From NCBI GenBank assembly GCA_029573975.1, contig JAKQBU010000215.1:1-11015 (forward strand): a DNA stretch of 11,015 bases, written 5' to 3'. A program made the position numbers and the translations under genes. This DNA is from Planctomycetota bacterium. GTDB taxonomy: Bacteria; Planctomycetota; Phycisphaerae; Sedimentisphaerales; SM23-30. How positions within the stretch are numbered: position 1 is the stretch's first letter; the number at the start of each line of letters is the position of its first letter. Of the stretch, positions 1-6,091 are shown in pieces. Below the pieces are notes generated by a model. It was not told the DNA's origin, ran no database searches, and saw nothing but the letters and a program-made list of their open reading frames with translations.

Positions 1-429
1 ATCCTCGAGGGCCGGCCGGATTTACTCCTGGACGCCATCGATTCTCTGAATCCCAAGGTGGAACTGATCCAGGCGGCGGTGCAGCGGCAGATTCCCCTGG
101 TCTCCAGCATGGGGGCGGCGCTGCGTAAGGATGTGAATGCCGTCCGGGTGGGGCTGTTATCGGCCACGCGGCATTGCCCGCTGGCCCGTCTGGTTCGCAA
201 GCGGCTGCGGCAAAACCACGTCAGCGCGGATTTTCCCTGCGTTTATTCGGTGGAGGTGCTCGATGCAATTACGGGCCGGGAAATTACCGAGTCCCAGCCG
301 GGTGAGGAATTTTACGAGCGGGGCCGCCCCCGCCGCAAACTGGGTTCGCTGCCGACCATCCCCGGTATTTTCGGTCTGGCGGCGGCCAACGAGGCGATTC
401 GGATTCTGGTATCCGGCAGCCGCCGATAA
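1..429 (+). CDS. tcdA: ThiF/TcdA-family E1-like enzyme (tRNA t6A dehydratase), C-terminal part
   Basis: The reading frame is open from the first base of the window and ends at TAA 427-429, so this is the last ~142 residues of a protein usually about 250 long. The ATP-binding Rossmann glycine motif lies outside the window. Visible ThiF/TcdA signatures are DAIDSLNPKVELI near the start, followed by IPLVSSMGAALRKD, then CPLARLVRKRLR, CVYSVE, and near the end GSLPTIPGIFGLAAANEAIR. In TcdA (CsdL/YgdL) this family uses ATP to cyclise N6-threonylcarbamoyladenosine at tRNA position 37 to ct6A in the cytoplasm. The usual GAGGKxDP stretch is replaced by GAALRKD. The gene is convergent with the DUF190 gene, with only 6 nt between the stop codons. 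Another ThiF-like E1 (MoeB/HesA type) is possible, but the arginine-rich CPLAR segment and the GSLPTIPGIFGL ending favour TcdA. Confidence 0.85.
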   Translation: MLEGRPDLLLDAIDSLNPKVELIQAAVQRQIPLVSSMGAALRKDVNAVRVGLLSATRHCPLARLVRKRLRQNHVSADFPCVYSVEVLDAITGREITESQPGEEFYERGRPRRKLGSLPTIPGIFGLAAANEAIRILVSGSRR

Positions 430-449
430 GCAAACTCAGGAATCGGCGG
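420..449. terminator. Inverted repeat across the convergent tcdA/DUF190 gene ends
   Basis: CCGCCGAT (420-427) pairs perfectly with ATCGGCGG (442-449) around a 14-nt loop. The repeat covers the last codons of both convergent genes and touches the TAA of the upstream gene. No T-tract follows on either strand, so it is not a classical intrinsic terminator. It could still act as a bidirectional transcription barrier or as a 3'-end-protecting hairpin. The pairing is seen directly; the function is inferred. Confidence 0.35.
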
Positions 450-783
450 GGTGGTTGTGACGGTAGGCGATGACGCGGACTTTTTCGAGGGTGATCAGGC
501 CCTCGCGGATCATGGGGTCGATGAGGGGCAGGAACTCGGCGATCCGCTGGGGGTTGTCCACGATTTCAATGAGGATGGGCAGGTCTTCGGAGAGGCGGAG
601 GATCTTGGCGGTGTGCATGCGGCTATGGGCGCCAAAGCCCATGATGCCGCGCAGGACGGTGGCGCCGGCAAGACCTTGCCGGCGGGCGGTTTCGACGATG
701 ACCTCGTAGAGGGGCCGCGACTGGTATTTATCGCTCTCGCCGATGAAGATTCTGAGCAGTTCCGCTTCGGTGGGCAGGTTCAT
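436..783 (-). CDS. DUF190 family protein, likely crcB-associated
   Basis: This 115-residue cytoplasmic protein matches DUF190 (PF02641). Typical stretches are EAELLRIFIGESDK at the N-terminus, GATVLRGIMGFG with an H-rich follow-up (SRMHTAK), LPILIEIVD, and MIREGLITLEKVRV near the C-terminus. DUF190 proteins have a small PII-like alpha/beta fold and are often encoded beside crcB; their biochemical role is unsettled. I place the start at 783. A GGGAG ribosome site (790-794) sits 6 nt upstream of that ATG, while the alternative ATG at 789 directly abuts it; the longer form would only add MI. The gene lies 15 nt downstream of crcB and is probably co-transcribed and coupled with it. Family confidence is high; function is unknown. 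Confidence 0.88.
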   Translation of the reverse strand: MNLPTEAELLRIFIGESDKYQSRPLYEVIVETARRQGLAGATVLRGIMGFGAHSRMHTAKILRLSEDLPILIEIVDNPQRIAEFLPLIDPMIREGLITLEKVRVIAYRHNHPADS

Positions 784-789
784 AATCAT

Positions 790-794
790 CTCCC
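790..794 (-). promoter_or_regulatory. Shine-Dalgarno site that decides the DUF190 start
   Basis: GGGAG on the minus strand is 6 nt from the ATG ending at 783 and 0 nt from the ATG ending at 789. This favours the shorter protein. Confidence 0.6.
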
Positions 795-798
795 GGAA

Positions 799-1176
799 TT
801 ACAGCCAGCGGGCCAGGGCCTGGGCCAGGAGGAAACAGGCCAGCCCGCCGATATTTTGCAGGGTTACATTCACAGCGGCGGCGGTCCACTGGGCATCCGC
901 CAGCAGGTTACCGGTTTCCGCTACGTAGGTGGAAAAGGTGGTGAAGGCGCCCATGAAACCGATGAGCAGGATGGAGCGGCTCTGGCTGCTGAGGGCATAG
1001 CGTTCCAGGGCCAGCGCCCAGATCAGGCCGAAGAGAAAGCAGCCCGTCAGGTTAATAACCACCGTACCGTAGGGGAAGGTTGGGCTGGTCCAGCGCTGGA
1101 TCAGCCCCCCCAGGCCAAAGCGGGCCAGCGTGCCGAGGGCACCGGCCAGGGCGATCAGCAGGATTTTTTGCAGCAT
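799..1176 (-). CDS. crcB: Fluoride ion channel CrcB/Fluc
   Basis: This 125-residue inner-membrane protein has four predicted helices and the Fluc signatures: GALGTLARF (residues 12-20, with the conserved Arg19), PYGTVVINLTGCF (35-47, with the pore Asn42), and GFMGAFTTFST (73-83). The last carries the break in TM3 that binds the central Na+ and the phenylalanines (78 and 81) lining the fluoride pore. Fluc channels are dual-topology homodimers that let fluoride leave the cytoplasm. A single copy here fits the homodimer form rather than the paired crcB1/crcB2 form. A possible AAGGT ribosome site lies about 12 nt upstream of the ATG. The gene sits between the cupin gene (48 nt upstream) and DUF190 (15 nt downstream). 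I could not recognise a fluoride riboswitch in front of it or in front of the cupin gene. Confidence 0.95.
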   Translation of the reverse strand: MLQKILLIALAGALGTLARFGLGGLIQRWTSPTFPYGTVVINLTGCFLFGLIWALALERYALSSQSRSILLIGFMGAFTTFSTYVAETGNLLADAQWTAAAVNVTLQNIGGLACFLLAQALARWL

Positions 1177-1224
1177 GGGGCAGCGTTACCTTGTTATATA
1201 ATGATATTTTATGTCAGCGGCCAT

Positions 1225-1545
1225 TTAGCGGTAATCCTCCCGTATCGGATAGAACACATCCACGACGTAGCACTCGGTAATGGTTTTCACGGAATGTTTG
1301 GCGTTGGAGGGGATGACCACGACGGAGCCGGCGGCCAGGCGCTTGGTTTCGCCATCGACGGTAAGGTCCATCTCGCCTTTGATAATGCTGCCGACCTGCT
1401 CATGGACGTGGCTATGGGAGGGCAGGGTAGCACCGGCCGTAAAGGTCCAGTAGGCGAAGGTCATATTTTCCGAATGCACAAAACGCACCCGGCAGCCGGG
1501 AAAAGGTTCTTTATCTTGGATTGAATTCAATTCATAGGTAATCAT
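1225..1545 (-). CDS. Small single-domain cupin protein
   Basis: This 106-residue protein is a one-domain cupin beta-barrel. Motif 1 is GATLPSHSHVHEQVGSIIKG (residues 38-57), with candidate metal ligands His44, His46 and Glu49 or Gln50. Motif 2 is GSVVVIPSNAKHSV (73-86), with the fourth ligand His84. The C-terminal DVFYPIREDY ending is typical of small stand-alone bacterial cupins. Substrate and reaction are unknown; such proteins include sugar- or acid-binding and dioxygenase-like members. I choose the ATG at 1545 because GGAG (1552-1555) stands 6 nt upstream. The longer frame from 1572 would add MSLFLLENR and has no convincing ribosome site. It is the first gene of the cupin-crcB-DUF190 set and is divergent from the phosphodiesterase gene. 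Confidence 0.9.
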   Translation of the reverse strand: MITYELNSIQDKEPFPGCRVRFVHSENMTFAYWTFTAGATLPSHSHVHEQVGSIIKGEMDLTVDGETKRLAAGSVVVIPSNAKHSVKTITECYVVDVFYPIREDYR

Positions 1546-1551
1546 CCGGTT

Positions 1552-1555
1552 CTCC
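1552..1555 (-). promoter_or_regulatory. Shine-Dalgarno site that decides the cupin start
   Basis: GGAG on the minus strand is 6 nt upstream of the ATG ending at 1545. The in-frame ATG ending at 1572 lacks such a site. Confidence 0.6.
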
Positions 1556-1592
1556 AATAAAAACAAGCTCATGGTTTAGCCAATCAGCCGAT

Positions 1593-1621
1593 ACTATGTA
1601 TTTTTGGCGGAAAAAAGTAAA
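1593..1621 (-). promoter_or_regulatory. Candidate sigma70-like promoter for cupin-crcB-DUF190
   Basis: On the minus strand, TTTACT (1616-1621, 4 of 6 to TTGACA) and CATAGT (1593-1598, 4 of 6 to TATAAT) are 17 nt apart. They lie in an AT-rich block about 50 nt upstream of the cupin start. The matches are imperfect and the region is AT-rich, so chance is a real alternative. Confidence 0.3.
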
Positions 1622-1661
1622 CAAAATATATAAAAAATGCAATAATTTCATACACTTGGCG

Positions 1662-1690
1662 TTGTAGAATCATCAGGAGCACTATATAGA
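1662..1690 (+). promoter_or_regulatory. Candidate promoter for the lipoprotein phosphodiesterase
   Basis: TTGTAG (1662-1667) and TATAGA (1685-1690, 4 of 6) are 17 nt apart, which would give a leader of under 20 nt. A better -10 match, TAGAAT (1665-1670, 5 of 6), has no good -35 partner. Both are weak suggestions within the 169-bp divergent region 1546-1714. That region holds no complete gene and is much more AT-rich than its flanks. Confidence 0.25.
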
Positions 1691-1714
1691 TGAACCTATC
1701 GAAAGGAAAAATCG

Positions 1715-2821
1715 ATGAAACTTGAAAATCCAATCCGTTTTAACACCATCATTTCCAGCATTTTATGCCTTTGGCTGCTTTCGCTGATCGGCTGCCAGTC
1801 TAGTCCTCCTTCTCAGCCGCGGAATGTCATTCTCATCGGCTGGGATGGGGCGCAGCGGAACCATGTGCAGGAATGCCTGGCCCGCCAGGAACTGCCCAAC
1901 CTGGCCCGGCTGAGCGGTGAGGGGTCGCTGGTGGCGATTGATATCTATCGCACCACCGATACCAAGTCGGGCTGGTCGCAGATTTTGACCGGCTACGAAC
2001 CGGAAATCACCGGGGTGTACAGCAATGGCCGGTATCGGCCGATTCCCGCCGGGTACACGGTGTTTGAGCGGCTGGAAGAGCATTTCGGGCCGGATAATTT
2101 TGTGACGGTGGCGGTGATCGGGAAAAAGGGGCATGTGGATGCAGCAGGACCGGTGAAAAAGAAAATCAAGCCGGCTGCGGAATCAAAGTCCGATCAGAAC
2201 GAAAACCAAGCCGCCCAAAAAACAAAGAAGGCCGGCAAAAAACAGGCTCAAGGCAAAGCGAAGCGGCCGGAAGGGAAGATCGTCGAGGAAAATGGTGTTA
2301 AATACCGCGTGATTCCGGGCAAGCCGTATTTTCATACGAAGAACAATGTGGATGTTTTTATCAATGGTTTGATACAGGATGAAAAAGTGGGCAGTAAGAC
2401 ACTGGAACTGCTGGAAAAGTATAAGGATCAGCCATTTTTCTTTTTCGTTCATTTTGCGGAAGTGGATCATTCGGGCCACCGGGCAGGGGAAAATTCCCTG
2501 GCTTATAATGATGCGCTGATTTCGGCGGATACCTGGACCGGCAGGATTATGGACAAGCTGCTGGAGCTGGGCTTATATGATGAGACGTTGATTTATGTGA
2601 CCGCCGATCATGGCTTTGATGAAGACCAGAAGGGACACAAAGATGCACCGTATGTCTTTCTGGCGACCAATGATCCGCTGGTCCGGCGGCGCGGGGAGCG
2701 GGCGGATATTACTCCGACAATTCTGGACCGCTTCGGCGTGGACCTGCCGGCGATTGATCCGCCGCTGAGCGGTCACTCGCTGCTGCGAGCCTATCAACCG
2801 CCGTTGTGGCAGGCGGAATAG
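1715..2821 (+). CDS. Lipoprotein phosphodiesterase/phosphatase of the alkaline-phosphatase superfamily
   Basis: This 368-residue protein begins with a hydrophobic signal and a lipobox LIGC (24-27), so Cys27 should be lipidated after export. The fold is the type I phosphodiesterase/nucleotide pyrophosphatase branch of the alkaline-phosphatase superfamily. Metal and catalytic residues can be placed at Asp44 (IGWDGAQ), nucleophile Thr83 (TDTKSGWSQILTG, spaced as in NPP enzymes), Asp251 and His255 (EVDHSGH), Asp298 and His299 (TADHGFD), and probably His308 (KGHKD). This predicts two-zinc phosphomonoester or phosphodiester hydrolysis in the periplasm or at the surface; the substrate is unknown. 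Residues about 148-188 are a lysine-, glutamine- and alanine-rich low-complexity insert between the nucleophile and the second metal site. AAGGA at 1703-1707, 7 nt upstream, supports the ATG. The gene is convergent with the GH99-like gene, with 28 nt between stops and no clear terminator. Confidence 0.88.
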   Translation: MKLENPIRFNTIISSILCLWLLSLIGCQSSPPSQPRNVILIGWDGAQRNHVQECLARQELPNLARLSGEGSLVAIDIYRTTDTKSGWSQILTGYEPEITGVYSNGRYRPIPAGYTVFERLEEHFGPDNFVTVAVIGKKGHVDAAGPVKKKIKPAAESKSDQNENQAAQKTKKAGKKQAQGKAKRPEGKIVEENGVKYRVIPGKPYFHTKNNVDVFINGLIQDEKVGSKTLELLEKYKDQPFFFFVHFAEVDHSGHRAGENSLAYNDALISADTWTGRIMDKLLELGLYDETLIYVTADHGFDEDQKGHKDAPYVFLATNDPLVRRRGERADITPTILDRFGVDLPAIDPPLSGHSLLRAYQPPLWQAE

Positions 2822-2849
2822 GCGTCCAAACGCAGCTTGAAGGACAAAG

Positions 2850-5129
2850 TTATTTGGCGGTGTCTGCCGGTTTGGGATAATCATAGGGACCCAGGCCGAC
2901 ATCGGCGGGGGCCACATTCACCGGCCAGGCGGCGGGATCGTCGGTGCAGAAAACCTTGCGGATGGCCTCGTACATGGCAAAACCGAATTCGGTGTTCGGC
3001 TCGATATAGCTGCCTTCGCCCCATTCGTTGACGGGGGCGAGAATGACCAGCGGTTTCTGCGCCTCCCGGCAAAAAATATCGGCTTCCCGCAGCAGTTGCT
3101 CGAATAATTCCGGGCTGCGGCCTTCAATGGCCATGGCCTTGTTACCATGCCAGGGGCGGGAGTCCCAGCCGGTATCGACGACGGGATAATACGTCAGTTT
3201 GCCCATCGCCCGGTCCTTCTCCCGCCAGGCGGCGGGGGAATTTTGCGCCACGTAGTCGAATTGGGACCGCTGTTCGGTCATGGCCTGTCCGACCGGTTTG
3301 CCCCATTCGTGATACGTGGTGGTGCCGGTGTAGCCTTCGTGGAGCAGGCTTTCGGCAATCTCCGGGGTAAAGCCATAACCCATGGCGATGAAGGTGATGC
3401 CCGGCAGGCCGGCGTCGCGGGCCATCTGCTGGGATTTTTCGAAGGTTTCCTTGACCGCCTCCGAGCCGCCCAGGTCGTGCGTGATACCCTGGGGATTCCA
3501 GATGAACACGGCCGGTTTGCCGTCAATGGTGTAGTAGGTTTTCAGGTTGAAGTAGTTGTCGATCCAGTGCTGAGTGACGTTGAGCCAGTCCTGCACCGAA
3601 TGGGTATCGGGCGGATTGTGATTGGCCCACATGATGGCGACCTTCAGATAGTCGCGGTAGCGGGCCTTCCGGTAGGCGTCAAACCAGTGGGTCAGGGCCT
3701 GCTGGCCGGCGGTCCAGTACCAGTCCACCAGGAAACAGGAAATCCCGTTTTCCGCCGCCCATTTGATCTGCCAATCGACACACTGGGGATTCGACTCATC
3801 ATAATAGCCCAGCAGCGGCTTGCGAACGGGGGCAACGCGGCGGATGCAGTCCCATTTTTGCGGAGTCTCCCAGCCGGGGAAATAATAGGCGCAGACGTCC
3901 AGGCTGGTATGGATGGGCCGGGGTGCGGGGACATAATCGGCGGCGGGCAATCCGAGAGATTTTTCAAAGACCAGCGTCGCCTCGGCCGCTTCAGGGGCAG
4001 CCGGGCCGGTACATTGCAGAGTCACGGGGCAGCGGCCCGGCTTTTGCGCCTTCATCTGCCAGATCAAATCAATATATTCGCCGCAGGCCAGGTTTTTCTC
4101 ATTTTTATCGGGGGCGTTAATAATCTCAATACCGGAGGGAACCTGTAATTTCATTTCGGGCAGTGCGGCGGGCTGGCCGCCCTGATTCGTCAGGCGGGCC
4201 ATCACATTACAGGTTTGGCCGGCGCGGTTCACACCGTTTTCAAAGCCGAAATACGTTACCTCCAGCTCCGCCGGACCGGAGGGCTGCGATCCTACGGAAA
4301 TCGACTGGAGGGAGATCGTACCACGATCGGGGGGCCGGAATCCCAGGGCCAGAATGGAGCCTTTCCAACTGGGATTGCCGGAGAGGTTCAGGTTGTAGGC
4401 ATGCAGGCGGCCATCGCCGCGAATTTCAAATTCTTCGGTTTTCAAGCCGGCCTCCTGGTCGCCAGCCCAGAGAATAGCGGCTAAACCCGGCTGATCAGAT
4501 TTCATCTGCACGGTGATCCACTTTTTTTCCGCGGCGGCGAAACGCAGCGGGGGGGCAAACAGGTCGCGGGTGTCGGGTGTAACCTGCCAGGAGGAAATAT
4601 CTCCATTGAATTCCCAGGAGAAGGAATTATCAGGAGATACCTGCCCGTTGCACCATTCCAGAACGGCAATCCGGTCGATCTCGAAGCGGCCCTCGTTATA
4701 CAGGTCCAGCCGCATCTGCCGGATGGTTCCTTCGGTGTGCCAGAACGGAAACACGGCGATCTCCTGCCAGTCTTTCTTGTCCCCGACCTGAAAACCGACG
4801 GATTTACTTTGCGATAGGCCGCCATACTGCCCCTCGAGCTGACCGGACCAGAACAGCTCCCCCAGCCCCGGCCGGTCCGCCTTGATCCGCAGCAAAACAT
4901 ACTGCCAGGGTGCCGCCGGAATAGTTACCTCCCTATTCTGAAAAAACGGGTCCCAGCCGACAGCTTCCGCTTGCACGATTCCATCTTTTGCTTCGACATG
5001 GGCCAGATGGCCATTCGGCACCCAGGCGGAAAGGTCGGCTGCGGTTTGAAATTCCCAGGTGGGCAGTTCCGCCCAGGTCACAGAAGTTAGAAAACAGAAC
5101 ATTACCAGAATTATGCTATACTTTTTCAT
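2850..5129 (-). CDS. Secreted GH99/WbsX-like glycan-active protein with duplicated N-terminal domains
   Basis: This 759-residue exported protein has a signal peptide ending near TWA (residues 18-20). Two related beta-sandwich-like domains follow (about 24-158 and 171-281), each starting WEF and containing a PGL-W-G core. Next comes a CARDB-like immunoglobulin-type segment (about 288-390). A C-terminal catalytic region (about 405-730) resembles the Glyco_tran_WbsX/GH99-like family. Its signs are CAYYFPGW (413-420), LLGYYDESN (439-447), WAAENGISCFLVDWYW (457-472), KVAIMWANH (496-504), DGKPAVFIW (536-544) and NEWGEGSYIEP (701-711). Glu702 and Glu705 match the paired acidic residues of GH99 endo-alpha-mannosidases. 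Hydrolysis of an external glycan is the likely role; linkage and substrate are not predictable. GGGAG (5135-5139) stands 5 nt upstream. The ATG overlaps the GYF_2 stop by ATGA, indicating translational coupling as the third gene of an operon. Confidence 0.8.
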   Translation of the reverse strand: MKKYSIILVMFCFLTSVTWAELPTWEFQTAADLSAWVPNGHLAHVEAKDGIVQAEAVGWDPFFQNREVTIPAAPWQYVLLRIKADRPGLGELFWSGQLEGQYGGLSQSKSVGFQVGDKKDWQEIAVFPFWHTEGTIRQMRLDLYNEGRFEIDRIAVLEWCNGQVSPDNSFSWEFNGDISSWQVTPDTRDLFAPPLRFAAAEKKWITVQMKSDQPGLAAILWAGDQEAGLKTEEFEIRGDGRLHAYNLNLSGNPSWKGSILALGFRPPDRGTISLQSISVGSQPSGPAELEVTYFGFENGVNRAGQTCNVMARLTNQGGQPAALPEMKLQVPSGIEIINAPDKNEKNLACGEYIDLIWQMKAQKPGRCPVTLQCTGPAAPEAAEATLVFEKSLGLPAADYVPAPRPIHTSLDVCAYYFPGWETPQKWDCIRRVAPVRKPLLGYYDESNPQCVDWQIKWAAENGISCFLVDWYWTAGQQALTHWFDAYRKARYRDYLKVAIMWANHNPPDTHSVQDWLNVTQHWIDNYFNLKTYYTIDGKPAVFIWNPQGITHDLGGSEAVKETFEKSQQMARDAGLPGITFIAMGYGFTPEIAESLLHEGYTGTTTYHEWGKPVGQAMTEQRSQFDYVAQNSPAAWREKDRAMGKLTYYPVVDTGWDSRPWHGNKAMAIEGRSPELFEQLLREADIFCREAQKPLVILAPVNEWGEGSYIEPNTEFGFAMYEAIRKVFCTDDPAAWPVNVAPADVGLGPYDYPKPADTAK

Positions 5130-6088
5130 TGCGGCTCCCGGTTCAAGGTTTTTTGAATTTTCGATAAAAGGGGATCTGATTTGGTACCGATGGTTTGTCT
5201 TTTCAATTCGTGCAACAGGCTATCCCAATGGAGGGCTATTTGCAGGCTCGTTTTTCCAATGGTAACGGCCAGGCCGGTGGCGGTGGAAGTTGAACCGGAG
5301 ACCTGGCCTAAAGCCGATACATCTTCTGCCGCAATCCGATAGCGAAACCGGACTCCCTCGATCCAGACTATGCGATTCGAGGGATCCAGTCCCAGAAATC
5401 CCAGATCTTCCGGGAGAAATTTCATCCGCTTAAAAGTAGCCGCGTCTTCCACACTGATGCACAAGAGCCGGGATTGCCCCGCCAACGGCAGCAAATGGTT
5501 ATATCGAGTCCCGATTTGTTTTCGCACAAATCGGCCCTGAAAGAACAAATTGCCCATCAGGATCAGTATCCCGCCAACAGAAAAACAGCCTCCGATTGCA
5601 AGTAAAATCGAAGGTGGCAGGGTATGGCCCGGCCTTTCCGAAAGTGCCGCCAGGAGGGCACCGCCGCCTAAACCCAGCAGACCCAGGACCAGGCGAATGA
5701 TTACGCAATAACCATAGCGGCGCAGGGTAAGGGGGTTCGTATCTGTCACCGGTAAACAATAGGAACCACGATCCGGAACCGCTCCGCCGTTGGCTTCCAG
5801 GAGGCGCAGGCTTTCCCGAACGGCCGCCTCTCGAAAGTCGGCTTTGGCATGAGGCTGCGGCGGCAGACCGATCCCGGCTGCCGTGGGAGCTGTTGCAGCC
5901 GCTTCCGGCTGGCCGGCTGCCGCGTTCCTGAGTTCATCGATCTGACTGGCCGGAACCCAATCCGGCATTCCCTCGGTCCAGACCGGCGTATCGGGAGAAA
6001 GTTCCTGCCGCACCAAAAAATCAACGAGAACCTTTTCTTCCACCGGGCCTTGCGTTTGTTCCTGGAACAGATAATACCATGAAGGCAT
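5126..6088 (-). CDS. GYF_2-domain membrane protein with unrecognised C-terminal domain
   Basis: Residues 1-50 form a GYF_2 domain: WYYLFQEQTQGPV (4-16), then PDTPVWTEGMPDWVPAS (32-48). This small fold is thought to bind peptides and is common at the N-terminus of bacterial membrane proteins. A low-complexity Ala/Pro linker (56-80) follows. Two hydrophobic segments (about 126-149 and 160-183) would form a membrane hairpin, leaving the GYF_2 domain and the C-terminus on the same side, probably the cytoplasm. I do not recognise the C-terminal domain (about 195-320), which looks mixed beta-strand and helix and ends in a basic helix. The gene starts 3 nt after the AI-2E-family stop, with an AAGGAG site (6095-6100) made from that gene's last two codons. 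It ends in a 4-bp ATGA overlap with the GH99-like gene. It may be an adaptor or regulator for the flanking membrane or exported proteins; this is inference. Confidence 0.75.
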   Translation of the reverse strand: MPSWYYLFQEQTQGPVEEKVLVDFLVRQELSPDTPVWTEGMPDWVPASQIDELRNAAAGQPEAAATAPTAAGIGLPPQPHAKADFREAAVRESLRLLEANGGAVPDRGSYCLPVTDTNPLTLRRYGYCVIIRLVLGLLGLGGGALLAALSERPGHTLPPSILLAIGGCFSVGGILILMGNLFFQGRFVRKQIGTRYNHLLPLAGQSRLLCISVEDAATFKRMKFLPEDLGFLGLDPSNRIVWIEGVRFRYRIAAEDVSALGQVSGSTSTATGLAVTIGKTSLQIALHWDSLLHELKRQTIGTKSDPLLSKIQKTLNREPQ

Positions 6089-6091
6089 AAC

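Noticed and set aside
1177..1224. Fluoride riboswitch in front of crcB
   Set aside because: The 48-nt gap is too short and lacks the conserved GGNGATGG start and the pseudoknot elements; the region upstream of the cupin (1546-1714) does not show them either.
451..1524. 357-codon plus-strand frame running antisense through DUF190, crcB and the cupin
   Set aside because: It lies opposite three genes with clear family motifs, and its predicted protein is a Gly/Asp/Ala/Gln-rich sequence with no domain pattern. Long antisense frames are common in GC-rich genes.
1546..1714. Small RNA or foreign island in the AT-rich stretch
   Set aside because: It is only 169 bp between two divergent starts and has no stable hairpin with a T-tract; a plain divergent promoter region explains it.
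2822..2849. Terminator between the convergent phosphodiesterase and GH99-like genes
   Set aside because: Only a 4-bp stem (GCGT/ACGC) is visible and there is no T-tract.
3147..4148. 333-codon plus-strand frame inside the GH99-like gene
   Set aside because: It is antisense to the conserved catalytic region, with no recognisable motif.
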